In this document: positions 36,399-43,127 of the stretch, piece by piece
Numbering within the stretch: the stretch's first letter is position 1
How the letters are laid out: every line of letters starts with the position of its first letter
Assembly: GCA_940671915.1 (NCBI GenBank)
Contig: CALNVZ010003426.1
Coordinates: forward strand, 14,470,512-14,534,511
Reading direction: 5' to 3'
Source of the DNA: Paracentrotus lividus
Lineage: Eukaryota > Echinodermata > Echinoidea > Camarodonta > Echinidae
DNA: 64,000 bases
The notes under the pieces: generated by a model
What the model was told of the DNA's origin: nothing
Database searches by the model: none
What the model saw: the letters and a program-made list of their open reading frames with translations, nothing else
Made by a program: the position numbers and the translations under genes

Positions 36399-39300
36399 AT
36401 GTGCTTTTCAGAAAAAAAGATCTAATTGATAATATTGTTCAGTTATGTAGATTTTCTCAAAATGCTATCAAGTCTGTTGTGATAAAAGAGATACATGTAT
36501 AAATCATAGAATCAAAACTGGACATGAATAAAAACGGTTTTGAAAAGCCTGTCAAAATTTTGTTTCAAATCATGATGTCTGTATTTTGATGTTAATAGAT
36601 GTTAATAGAACTTTCAGCAATCCTTTTTGAATTATTATGTTTTTTCTCTGCAGCTGGGCCCTTTTCAAATCTAAAAAGAAAAAAAGATGAAGAAAAAAAA
36701 AATGGAAGAAAAAATAGCATGTCAAACCACTACATTAATTCCTACCATCTAACAAATAATTAAAAAACATATTCCCCTACCAACTTTAGAAAGTCAATTT
36801 TTTTCACTAGTTCATTGTAAATTGCATTCCTCCTTGTTTACAAATTGCATCCAAGAAATGTACTCCCATAAGTATTTCATGTAGATTTCTTACCTCCTGT
36901 AATCTACAAGCTTGGTATGATAATTAGTATTTGTGTAAATTACTTGTGTTAATTTCATGAGTAATATACAACCTGTCACTCAAACTTAGCTCAGAAATTG
37001 CAATCTACTTTTTCTGAAACAAGTTTATTGACCCTGAACATTGCATTAAGTCCAGTACTCCTTTTTTTTTTCAATGAAAGGCTGAATCTAATAAATGAAA
37101 TGGAGTACTGGTAGTTCGAGCTTCGGTAAAAGAAATGAGAAGTTGTGAATATAATTCAGTTTTGAAGTATTCTTGTCAGGGAGGTACATGTACATTTAAT
37201 TTTCAGCTTTCTCCCTGTCTAGCTGAACTTGTGTTCTTGTTGACAAAACTACATGTATGTTGGTGAGAACTGATTTAACATGTCCTTGTACTGCTCTAAT
37301 CAAGTGAAGTGTGATCATCATATCAGACTGAGACACAAGTTGCCATGCAACACCCACTTTGAGTCGAGGGAATCAGCAAAGTAATTTAAAAATGTCAAAT
37401 TTGGGGGTAAAATATTTTTTCTATTTTCTGAATCTTTAATGTTTAATTTGTGTTCTGTAAAAAAAGAAAATGTTTAAAAACGATAAAGGGAAAGTATTTA
37501 GAATTCGATTATTTTCTGATTTCCTTGACTCTTTACTTGGCGACTTGTGTCTTATTTTGACAAGATATGATCTTGTTTATGCATTATTTAAGATGAAATT
37601 TTGAGTTAATTGCGAACAAGCCAGCAATAATTCCTATTAAATGTTGACACAAGAGTAATAGGGGCAGCTGAGGTCAAACTAAATTCTTTGAACTATTGTA
37701 TGTCCTTTTAATTCATCTTTTGGTTGACTGGTTAAATTTCATGAATCCATTTTCACCAGGTCTGTTTCACTGGCTAACCCCAATGGTAAGAAGGGTATGG
37801 TGACCCCTCCCAGAGTTGGCGTGCCTACAGCGCCATCGGAGGTCAAGTCTGAGGATAAGAAGGCCCTGACTATGAAGTATGGCTATGACCCAAGCCCTTC
37901 CAAGGACATCTTGGATCAGAAGCAAATTGCAGCTTTTAGACAGAGGAGAGCTAAGCACTCATCAGGAGGAAACAATGATGGTAGGTCAAAGGTCATTCTG
38001 ATTGTGAAAGGGAAATACTGTGTAATTGTTTATTTTTGCAGTGGTTTCCTTTTTCGTGAATTTTTTGAGTCTATATTTGCCAAAATTTTTACTTCAACAT
38101 AGGGCTATTTATAGTCGTGAAAACTTCACATAAATCGCGAAATAATCCACTCATCAATTTACCAAATTAGTAGAAAATTGTGGAAATATGCGTACGTGGA
38201 AATATTGGCTTATACAGTACCCTTTTGTAGAGGCCGATAGTTTTAAGTTTTACAGTTTTCTTTCCTCATCATAATGCATCATATTTATGTAAACAGGTTC
38301 TGTTCAGGAATGCCATTTTTACAAATTTTTGGCAATGGTGTCTTTTCACAGTATTGTGTTTTTTTTTAAACTTCATATTTTCTGAAGATTTTTTTTTTCT
38401 TAAGAAATAGGGAACATGATGTATATCAGAGATCATTCTGATCATGGTGGGAAAGGTGTGTCGATGGCTGAGCATGACTTTATTAATGTAGAGAAATGTG
38501 TTCCCAATAAATGAGGGTATACATGTAGATAAACTAACTCTTTGCCTGCCTAATTCGACTACAGTCACAATTGTACTTATTAACTATACAATCGTAATAA
38601 TTCATTTTCTGTGTAATGGCTGGGCTAAAAGATCTGAAAATCACTGACAATGCTAGCATCAGGTCTGCGGCATAATTTCTCATAGTTCATACTTAGCAAA
38701 TATTGTTCTATTATTTTTCACAATTAAAGAGAAAAGTCTTCTTTTTTATGCTTAAAATTAATGTGGCGTGCAAAGAGTTAAATGATCATGTGTTTTCTTT
38801 TTGTGCAGCCAAATCCCAAGCTAAATCCTCCGGAGCAGACACGGCTGATGACGGTGATGATGACATCCAAATCTTAACAGCTACTCCTCCCAATTCGGGA
38901 ACGGTGGATGAGAAGAAGCCATCAAATTTCATGAAAACAGATGAGAAGCCAGATACTAGTGTGTCCAAATCACTGCAGGAGCTTGATTTGAAGGATGACA
39001 AGGATGGGATCAAGAACGAAGACGAAGATAAAGAGAAAAAACCATTGAAGCCAAGTAAATATCATGTGGATTGGATTTATTTCCCAACCTGAAGATTTTA
39101 CACCAAAAAATGAATTTTTTTAAATTGACCTTTTAAGCAAAATTAAAGTTGCAGTCGTTTGGTCCTGTTTCACTGAGCAAAATTATACCAAAACTTTGAC
39201 TGAGAATAATAATTATTTTTTTTTTAAGAGGGGGGGGGGGGGGGGGGGGGGGGCTTAGGATTTTGGTCGCAGAGTGCGTAAATTAGCATCTTTCTTATCA

Positions 39301-41777
39301 GACCTGCATGAATGATGTATTTTAGACATGTCAAAACAAAACAAAGAATAAACAATTTTGTAAGTTGATTTACTATATCGTGCTAAAAACACACACTGGG
39401 TTTACAGGCAGTTTGAGGAGAATCCTGTTTGAAGGTAGTACTGAGCAAAATTCTGAAAGGTGGTTACGGGCAAGGCATATTACGAAGTAAGCTGAAGGGT
39501 GGTTCGAAGCCCCAAGGGTAATTCACCTCATTGTGCTATTTTCTGTTTGCATTCCTGCTCTCCCATTTTAGAGGTGACAGGTCCCCGTGCAAGGAAGTCA
39601 ACCAATTCTCGTATGAGACAGCGCTACAAGGGAAGCCCTGGAACCTCTGCAGAACCCATAGCTGAGAAGAAAGAGACGGAAGAGGAAGAGGAAGGTGAGA
39701 GAGTGCTGATCACTTTTTGATCCTCAAATTGGCATTACTTTTTTTTCTCAGTCCAGGAACCCTAAAAAAATAAAATGGACTCCTTAATGACATGGTTGGT
39801 CAGTAATGAAATAGAGACCCTCCCATAAATAGAACCATAATTTGTTAGGTTATGCAGGCACTTTTGGGCCGCTTTTGAGTGACCCGTTTCCATGATTATG
39901 ATAGGAGACCAGAGATGAGAAAAATAGAAGTTTGCTCCCAACATGCATTTGACAAAATAAAATTCAATCCTTAGTTCATAATATCCTGGATCATCAATAT
40001 GAAAGTGGTACGGTAGATGCACATTATCAGAATTAGAGTAAAGATATGTGCTTATATCGCATGATAGGTGTTTTTCCTTTCAACTGTGTTTTAATTTTTT
40101 TTTTTTTTAAATCTTTCTATTTGTATTGTGATTTACATGTATTGCCGTTAAGATATTGGAAAAGCAACTTCATGTTTTGTAGGCCACGTAGTTCATCTTA
40201 CCCTATCTTTGTCTTTTACAGAAAAGAAATCATCTCATCCAAACACCAGAAGTCTATTTGGTGAGAAACACTGCTATGTGATGGACGCAAAGCTAAAGGG
40301 GAACCTCGGCAGATATCTCAATGTAAGAATTTACTTTGATGACAATAGTTCCGATAATGTGCTATATTTTTCCTCATGAGCAGTACATCAAATTGTGTGG
40401 GGAACTGAAAAATGACATGTGCTATTGATATCAAAACATCAGAGATTTTATTAATCATTAAAAAAAAAAAAAAAAACCCCAGGAAATACTAGCTATACAA
40501 ATGATAAAATCAGGAAAGCGATAATTAATTGTTTCATTCTTAACAAATAAATGAAATGGAGTACTGGAAGGATGGGGTCGACATGTGCACTCTAATTCAA
40601 GCAAAGATAGCAATTTAACTTTATTTGTACTTTTCTATTAATTCCAACAAATAGCTAACCTGAATATTCATCAAATTTTACTGCAAATCTGGTGTCTCCA
40701 GGGTCACCATGAATTTTAATGTAATGATACAGGTTTGTTAACATTTTGTGTTTTGTGTATCTTACAGCATAGCTGCAGACCCAACCTCTTTGTCCAGAAT
40801 GTCTTTGTGGATTCACATGATCTTCGCTTTCCCTGGGTAGCATTCTTTGCCGCACAGTGAGTGTAACATTATTTATGGCATTCTCACATACATGTATATC
40901 TTGGCATTAGTTATAAGGATCTCAATACAGAATTGATTATCAACAAATATCACATGCAGGAGCTGGATGCTCCGAATATTTTTAGTAGCACTAGGCTTGA
41001 GTAGTACCTTGAACCAAGGTATTTGAGATCATTTTTTGGGTTGTTCCTCAACAAATAATTAAGAAATGTATAATATAATATAATAATAATAATAATGATT
41101 ATACTTGCTTATATAGCGCCTGACACTTACTTTATCAGAAGTCTCTAAGCGCTCTACAATTATGCAGCATAATTGCCCTGGCTTTAGCAGTGCAGCTTTT
41201 ACACGCGCTGCGTTTCAAGGAATAAATATTCCTACCAGGTCCCTATTCACCTCACCTGAATAATACAAGCTCAAAGCAAAAACAGAAAGCTTGTGAGTTC
41301 CAGAATGGAGCAAATTTGACATTATAAGGAACAAAAGCATAAATGGACATTTCATGTGTTTCTTAAAATGATTTTCAGTACAAAATGCTGGAATTTGGGG
41401 GCACTCAAGAGGGGGAATCTCAGAGATGTAGCAACCCTCTTGTACATTTGGCGCCAATCTGATATAGTCATCTACAGGTTTTTTTTTGTATATATTATTT
41501 AAAATAAATGGTGCGACAAAATGAAATTATAGAGCACTTATAAACTGTAGTATTATGATATTATCATGCAATATGTTTTTAATTTTTTTTTTATAGTACA
41601 GACCATTCCCAATTCATTTGGTTTTTACAGTATTCTTCTAATATCCTGCCTTATTACAGGTACATACGAGCAGGTAGCGAGCTGAATTGGGATTATATGT
41701 ATGAGGTTGGATGTGTGCCTGGCAAGGAAATCATATGTCTGTGCAAGAATGCTGAATGCAGAGGAAGGCTTTTATAA
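8260..41777 (+). CDS. SETDB1: SETDB1 histone H3-K9 methyltransferase, complete, 30 coding exons
   Basis: Exons: 8260-8356, 9032-9134, 9540-9838, 10304-11183, 11471-11573, 12869-12983, 13862-13949, 14766-14839, 16566-16698, 17936-18065, 19825-19933, 20401-20640, 21915-21986 (13a), 22973-23050 (13b), 23982-24148, 24704-24731, 25212-25369, 26401-26535, 28235-28356, 29031-29135, 30421-30563, 30935-31034, 32045-32176, 35327-35401, 37760-37980, 38809-39054, 39572-39694, 40222-40322, 40768-40856, 41660-41777. Every junction is AG/GT with matching phase. The sum is 4584 nt, 1527 residues (human about 1290). The enzyme methylates H3K9 in the nucleus for silencing. Order: coiled coil ~36-80, triple Tudor ~461-674, Lys-rich linker, MBD ~841-958, pre-SET ~959-1079, SET ~1080-1126 and ~1426-1503, post-SET to 1527. 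The start ATG sits in ATCACCATGG. The frame stays open upstream in that exon (from 8243), so an upstream coding exon is possible. Confidence 0.95.
8494..8564. repeat. 16-bp perfect stem-loop in intron 1
   Basis: CATGGACCCTACTAGA at 8494-8509 pairs perfectly with its complement at 8549-8564 across a 39-nt loop. It is probably a tiny inverted-repeat element. Confidence 0.75.
10304..11183 (+). CDS. SETDB1: SETDB1 exon 4: long low-complexity N-terminal exon
   Basis: This 880-nt exon (residues ~167-460) is rich in Pro, Ala, Ser and Thr, then becomes basic and polar. Near residues 388-397 is [10 protein letters not shown], a second acid-flanked hydrophobic core. The exon has no clear counterpart in human SETDB1 and accounts for much of the extra length. 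Acceptor TTTTTTTCTTCAG and donor AC/GTAAGT are strong. The frame is open from 10204, so a longer exon cannot be excluded by frame alone, but phase favours 10304. Confidence 0.9.
11471..18065 (+). CDS. SETDB1: SETDB1 exons 5-10: triple Tudor domain
   Basis: Exons 11471-11573, 12869-12983, 13862-13949, 14766-14839, 16566-16698 and 17936-18065 encode residues ~461-674. Recognisable segments are [69 protein letters not shown] and [10 protein letters not shown]. These match vertebrate SETDB1 block for block. The triple Tudor of SETDB1 reads H3 tails carrying K9 methylation and K14 acetylation; that is family knowledge. Introns 5 and 8 each hold a TTAA-type MITE. Intron 9 holds decayed copies of the exon-10 acceptor. 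Confidence 0.95.
12069..12841 (+). mobile_element. TTAA-flanked MITE family A, copy 1 (piggyBac-like ends)
   Basis: A 765-bp insert (12073-12837) sits between TTAA at 12069-12072 and 12838-12841. Terminal inverted repeats read CCCTAAAAAGGCC and, complemented, CCCTAAAAGGGCC. Just inside each end is a G8-10/C7-9 hairpin with loop CTGATTAG (about 12111-12136 and 12799-12824). The body is AT-rich and non-coding. TTAA duplication with CCCTA ends is the hallmark of piggyBac-type transposons, so this is most likely a non-autonomous derivative. Confidence 0.85.
13122..13470 (+). repeat. Interspersed repeat family F, copy 1
   Basis: Shares long blocks with the copy at 51.4 kb: CACGTGAAAAACCAATGGGG, CTTGTGTGGGTGAT, TTTTCACTGAAATTC, GGAATATCACAAGAT, GGTTTTATGCCGATTCC. 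Non-coding, in intron 6. Confidence 0.85.
14021..14251. mobile_element. MITE family B, copy 1
   Basis: A ~231-bp palindromic element starts TACTGTATTTGC, contains TTAATTTTTCGCGCT and GCATGCTCATATATTCGCG, and ends CCACGATTACAGTA. In intron 7 of SETDB1. Confidence 0.82.
15180..15886 (+). mobile_element. MITE family A, copy 2, left end truncated
   Basis: Its body is alignable to copy 1 (ATCTCGGCCGCCGATC, AATTAATTATGCTAATTTAT, TTATGTATTTTATTG). The right end has the G/C hairpin and CCTGATTAGGG followed by TTAA at 15883-15886. The left end keeps the C-run but lacks the terminal repeat. Confidence 0.8.
16385..16517. mobile_element. MITE family E, copy 1, with 22-G run
   Basis: The left arm is ATGGCGCCATTGCTGG, a G run, then CTTCCA. 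The right arm is TGGAAGCCCCCCAGCCAATG then CTGCCAT. It sits about 50 nt upstream of exon 9. Confidence 0.8.
17577..17935 (+). repeat. SETDB1: Decayed tandem copies of the exon 10 acceptor region
   Basis: ACCATCTTTC(A/T)CTC plus an acceptor-like tract plus GT(G/A)GA(A/G)TGCTAGG occurs around 17584-17640, 17814-17850 and 17851-17914, then as the real acceptor and exon start at 17915-17950. The spacing of the last three is about 57-65 bp. Confidence 0.75.
18366..19770 (-). mobile_element. LINE reverse transcriptase fragment in SETDB1 intron 10
   Basis: Read on the minus strand from ~19770 to 18366. It gives an RT segment with [10 protein letters not shown], then [50 protein letters not shown] and a C-terminal tail. 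The YLGI part appears twice in tandem (about 18848-19085 and 19086-19304). A palindromic MITE interrupts it at 19305-19598. Defective. Confidence 0.88.
19305..19598. mobile_element. MITE nested in the LINE fragment
   Basis: The ends AATATTGGCCTGAATTC and, complemented, AATATTGGCCCGAATTC are inverted repeats. Further inner pairing includes CCATGGTTTCTA with TAGAAACCAAG and GGCCATAATTAAT with ATTAATTATGGCC. It cuts the minus-strand RT sequence. Confidence 0.85.
19825..20640 (+). CDS. SETDB1: SETDB1 exons 11-12: post-Tudor linker with Lys-rich tract
   Basis: Exons 19825-19933 and 20401-20640 encode residues ~675-790. The first contains [18 protein letters not shown]. The second has a Gln/Pro/Ser/Gly-rich stretch ending in about eight consecutive Lys plus NKDRRK. 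This is a strong basic tract, plausibly a nuclear localisation signal (inference). Exon 12 ends in phase 1, which both following small exons accept. Confidence 0.9.
20974..21127. mobile_element. MITE family E, copy 2
   Basis: ATGGTGGCAGCCATTGCCGG then GGGGCTTCCAATG at the left, and GGGTAACCCCCAGCTATATG then GCGGAC at the right. The centre alternates purine and pyrimidine (TATGCGCATGTATGCG). Confidence 0.72.
21915..21986 (+). CDS. SETDB1: SETDB1 exon 13a, duplicated 24-codon exon
   Basis: Acceptor TTAAGCAG and donor A/GTAAGT. The 72-nt exon is phase 1 at both ends and encodes [20 protein letters not shown] plus a short basic tail. It resembles exon 13b 1 kb downstream (shared pattern E-[KR]-Y-E-DK-FEP-T-R-R). 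It can be included, skipped or swapped without a frame change. Confidence 0.8.
22440..22546. mobile_element. Small fold-back element in intron 13a
   Basis: TTTCCCAACAAAGTTATAGT then TTCCCC pairs with GGGGAAAATATAACTTTGCA then GGGGAAA. Confidence 0.7.
22973..23050 (+). CDS. SETDB1: SETDB1 exon 13b, paralogue of exon 13a
   Basis: Acceptor TGTGTTTTTAG and donor A/GTAAGT. The 78-nt exon is phase 1 at both ends and encodes [20 protein letters not shown] plus a basic tail. It splices in frame to exon 12 or to 13a upstream and to exon 14 downstream. Confidence 0.8.
23150..23448. mobile_element. ~300-bp inverted-repeat element before exon 14
   Basis: Perfect 14-bp ends ACTTGGTGTTCTGC and GCAGAACACCAAGT. 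Inside, CCCCATTCC and GGAATGGGG pair, and a TGCTGGA..CAGGC..GAACA segment is repeated near the right end. Confidence 0.75.
23678..23911. mobile_element. MITE family B, copy 2
   Basis: Same architecture and length as the 14.0-kb copy: TACTGTATTCGC start, ATTAATTTTTCGCGCTTAG, AAGCATGCTCATATATTGGC, CCACATTTACAGTA end. It lies 70 nt upstream of the exon 14 acceptor. Confidence 0.82.
23982..25369 (+). CDS. SETDB1: SETDB1 exons 14-16: methyl-CpG-binding-like domain
   Basis: Exons 23982-24148, 24704-24731 and 25212-25369 encode residues ~841-958. Key blocks are [34 protein letters not shown] and [12 protein letters not shown]. They match the LPHVC, VIYKTPCG and CLDPYV blocks of vertebrate SETDB1. 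Exon 15 is only 28 nt, but phase requires it. The MBD of SETDB1-type proteins is divergent and its binding to methylated CpG is weakly supported in the family. Confidence 0.93.
25030..25102. repeat. Imperfect palindrome in intron 15
   Basis: GAATTTTTCTCATGAATTAT pairs with ATAATTCACTTGAGAAATTC. The inner CTCGGCC and GGCCTCGG arms surround a TAC loop. Confidence 0.75.
26401..29135 (+). CDS. SETDB1: SETDB1 exons 17-19: pre-SET zinc cluster
   Basis: Exons 26401-26535, 28235-28356 and 29031-29135 encode residues ~959-1079. The cysteine pattern [19 protein letters not shown] followed by [17 protein letters not shown] is the zinc-binding pre-SET cluster that stabilises the SET domain. [20 protein letters not shown] leads into SET. 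The exon 17/18 junction cuts the cluster at DDCA/DASKC. Decayed copies of the exon 18 start lie just upstream. Confidence 0.96.
27686..28234 (+). repeat. SETDB1: Decayed tandem copies of the exon 18 acceptor and start
   Basis: Copies begin at 27692, 28012 and 28126, and the real exon at 28235. Each has a CTTTG-type tract followed by GA(T/G)GCT.GTAAGTGTGC or a close variant. The middle two end in ATCTTCAGGATCAAAAGAGA. The spacing is about 110 bp once the family D MITE (27749-27962) is removed. Confidence 0.82.
27749..27962. mobile_element. MITE family D, copy 1 (GGAGACGTCTCC palindrome)
   Basis: The ends AAGGGTGCTATTTCACTT and AAGTGAGATAGCACCCTT are near-perfect inverted repeats. Internal GGAGACGTCTCCGCGACGG and GAGACGTCTCTAATACTATT arms pair too. 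It lies between decayed repeats of the exon 18 acceptor. Confidence 0.87.
28729..28889. mobile_element. 161-bp inverted-repeat MITE in intron 18
   Basis: TATAGACCTATGCATTGACA at the left pairs with TGACGTCATATGCATAAGG then TCTATA at the right. Non-coding. Confidence 0.75.
29485..30212 (-). mobile_element. MITE family A, copy 3, reverse orientation
   Basis: It starts TTAA (29485-29488) then CCCTAAAAAGACTGG, with a G/C hairpin around CTCATTCAG. The body is the complement of copies 1 and 2. The right end has the matching hairpin and CCAGTCTTT, but the last bases and TTAA are lost. Located in SETDB1 intron 19. Confidence 0.8.
30421..31034 (+). CDS. SETDB1: SETDB1 exons 20-21: N-terminal half of SET
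   Basis: Exons 30421-30563 and 30935-31034. [22 protein letters not shown] and [12 protein letters not shown] match the SETDB1 SET-N block, including the cofactor-binding GWG. KEGYESD begins the insert that splits the SET domain in this family. Intron 19 upstream contains the reverse-oriented TTAA MITE. Confidence 0.96.
31282..32176 (+). CDS. SETDB1: SETDB1 exon 22 array: five tandem acceptor-exon units, last one best supported
   Basis: Five ~190-bp units start, right after an AG, at 31282, 31474, 31663, 31861 and 32045. Each has a TTTTCAG-like acceptor and codes for [24 protein letters not shown], acidic SET-insert sequence. Only the last (32045-32176) has a good donor (AA/GTGAGA) and fits the next exon. 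Unit 1 runs into TAA at 31409-31411 if read through. Unit 4 begins TTAAAC and would give an immediate stop (31862-31864). Units 2 and 3 are open to each other through the spacer, then stop at the same TAA. Units 1-4 may be spliced with weak donors (GAA/GTCAAG in units 1-3) or may be dead. The model uses unit 5. Confidence 0.75.
32388..32855 (+). mobile_element. LINE 3'-end fragment in intron 22
   Basis: The frame 32388-32708 encodes a typical RT C-terminus ([52 protein letters not shown]). The 3' tail GAGCGCTTTGAGCCATTTGG then GCGCGATATAAAT ends in an ATT repeat, as in CR1/L2-like elements. Confidence 0.9.
33767..33921. mobile_element. MITE family C, copy 1, preceded by 24 G
   Basis: Inverted arms of about 43 bp: GCATTTCATCAAAGGACTTG then TCGGACGTTTTATCCGACAA, with the complement at 33877-33920. 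A G run (33767-33790) precedes the left arm. The centre contains GCCAATCAGCTG. Confidence 0.88.
34112..34407. mobile_element. Second TTAA-flanked MITE in intron 22
   Basis: A 288-bp insert (34116-34403) lies between TTAA at 34112-34115 and 34404-34407. Its ends are perfect 14-bp inverted repeats, CCCTTTAGCACCTA. The matching unoccupied site lies upstream with a single TTAA at 33950-33953. It differs from family A in sequence. Confidence 0.9.
35327..39694 (+). CDS. SETDB1: SETDB1 exons 23-26: insert within the bifurcated SET domain
   Basis: Exons 35327-35401, 37760-37980, 38809-39054 and 39572-39694 encode residues ~1205-1425. Landmarks shared with vertebrate SETDB1 are [11 protein letters not shown] (human YGYNPSP) and [14 protein letters not shown] near residue 1323 (human DDIQTISSG), then a Lys/Glu-rich run and [10 protein letters not shown]. 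The region is largely disordered and acidic. The DIQIL core resembles a SUMO-interaction motif (inference). Confidence 0.9.
35430..35908. mobile_element. TIR element in intron 23
   Basis: 36-bp near-perfect inverted ends: TAGGCCGTTGAAACTCGATG at 35430 and the complement of the same block (GTGACGGGAAACTCAACATC...) at 35873-35908. The 479-bp AT-rich interior is non-coding. It begins 28 nt after exon 23. Confidence 0.85.
36367..36396 (+). repeat. 30-nt poly-G tract
   Basis: Uninterrupted G run in intron 23. Other G runs of 21-24 are at 16399-16420, 24175-24195, 33767-33790 and 39230-39253. Confidence 0.9.
40222..41777 (+). CDS. SETDB1: SETDB1 exons 27-29: C-terminal SET and post-SET
   Basis: Exons 40222-40322, 40768-40856 and 41660-41777 encode residues ~1425-1527. 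[20 protein letters not shown] contains the catalytic and cofactor-binding NHSC (N1459-C1462), split by a phase-0 intron. [18 protein letters not shown], then [10 protein letters not shown] with the SET tyrosine near 1501, follow. The post-[16 protein letters not shown] gives the CxC-x4-C zinc ligands, then TAA. All key residues are present, so an active enzyme is expected. Confidence 0.97.
41080..41230 (-). mobile_element. LINE/SINE-like 3' end in intron 28
   Basis: An AAT repeat followed by TACTTGCTTATATAGCGCC and TCTAAGCGCTCTACA is the reverse complement of the common CR1/L2-type 3' tail. The extent toward 41460 is uncertain. Confidence 0.6.
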
Positions 41778-42063
41778 CCCCTACAGCATGGTGCAGTCCA
41801 CTCCCATTACATTAAGGTGCTAGAAACCAAGTCAATTTCCTCTTGCCTGATGGCGGTGCCTGTGTCTGCGCACAAGCGTTGCTTTTTAGTGGATTCCCCC
41901 CATTTCCACAGAATTACCAAATTTCATTTCATTATAATGAATATGTTAAGTGATTTATGTAATTCTGCTTATTAAGAAAAACAATATATGTGTGTATATA
42001 CAAATGCGTATATGTATGTTACATTACGACAATATTTGTATTATGTTGTTTCTGTTGGAAATG

Positions 42064-42244
42064 AATAAATTCAATCTGCATCTGAATCTGATCTTACAAT
42101 TTTACCAAAATTTCAATAAATAGTAAAACTTTCAAACTCATGCATTTTATGCCATCATGAAATTTCAATGCATAGTCAATGTTATTTTAGAATTCATCAT
42201 TGTTATGTCATTCTTAATATTCTTATGATCAATGATGTAATAAA
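42064..42244 (+). promoter_or_regulatory. Candidate SETDB1 polyadenylation signals
   Basis: AATAAA occurs at 42064-42069, 42115-42120 and 42239-42244, about 290-470 nt after the stop codon. A further AATAAA lies near 45002, so a longer 3' UTR is possible. No transcript end can be seen. Confidence 0.4.
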
Positions 42245-42640
42245 TTTCATGCAATTTTTTTTGCAAGCAAGAACAATGTTATTTTTTTCAGTTTTAATAC
42301 ATGCTTGTCATCTTGTGTTACAAAGCTGAAGAGCACCCTTGTCTGCGATCTGACTCGTTTTGTCCACAGTTTTAGACTAACCTTTTCAGACAAGGTGTAC
42401 AATATTTTCAGGGTAGAAGATAAAAGTTGCTGCAAATTACAGTTTAGTCAATATTTTCACAGTTTTTTGTATCAAAATGAATTGCTGAAGTTAGAATTTA
42501 AAAGTCATGCTCGTTGCTTGTTTTGTTCTGACATTATCCTGCATTTACATGTACATGGGTGTGCAGACGTGGGCACTGCATGGACTTTGTGGTTCCTACC
42601 ATGTAATGAAATCTTGTTATAATGAACATAATTCATTTTT

Positions 42641-43127
42641 TACATGTTTGAAATTTGGACATGTTTATGTGCCTCTTTTAAATGAAATTGTGTGTCCTGG
42701 TTCAAAATTAGAATTATGGATGCTTTGAAGCCTCAATGCTGCATCATCGCTGTATAGCATCGTCACCTTGAGTCCTGAATCAGTCAAACTGTCCAGTTTC
42801 CTAGCCCAAAATGCAACATTCTTAATATTCTGTTGTCTTATAATATTTTGCCAACTCAAATGATTACTACAATTTTTTTTTTAATCAATGTAATGAATGT
42901 TTTTACATTTGAAATTTTGACTTGGTAATTTGCCTCTTTATAATAAAATCTTCCTGTGTCCTGGCTCAAAAGTAGTCTTCTTAATACTTTAAAGCCATTG
43001 TTCCACAGAATCCCTGTATCACCTTGAGTCCTGAATCAGTAAAACTGTCCACTTTCCTTACCAAGAATTGAATACTCTGATCCTGTTGTCTTATAATGTT
43101 ATTCTAACTCAAATGATTACACATTCA
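42641..43127 (+). repeat. Two-copy direct repeat downstream of SETDB1
   Basis: Two units of about 245 bp share GTGTCCTGG, CACCTTGAGTCCTGAATCAG, CTGTTGTCTTATAAT and AACTCAAATGATTAC. They differ by many substitutions. They may lie in a long 3' UTR. Confidence 0.8.

Noticed and set aside
38090..38222. Possible third copy of MITE family B
   Set aside because: Only scattered matches (GTGGAAATAT, CGCGAAATAA, ATACAGTA). Too weak to call.
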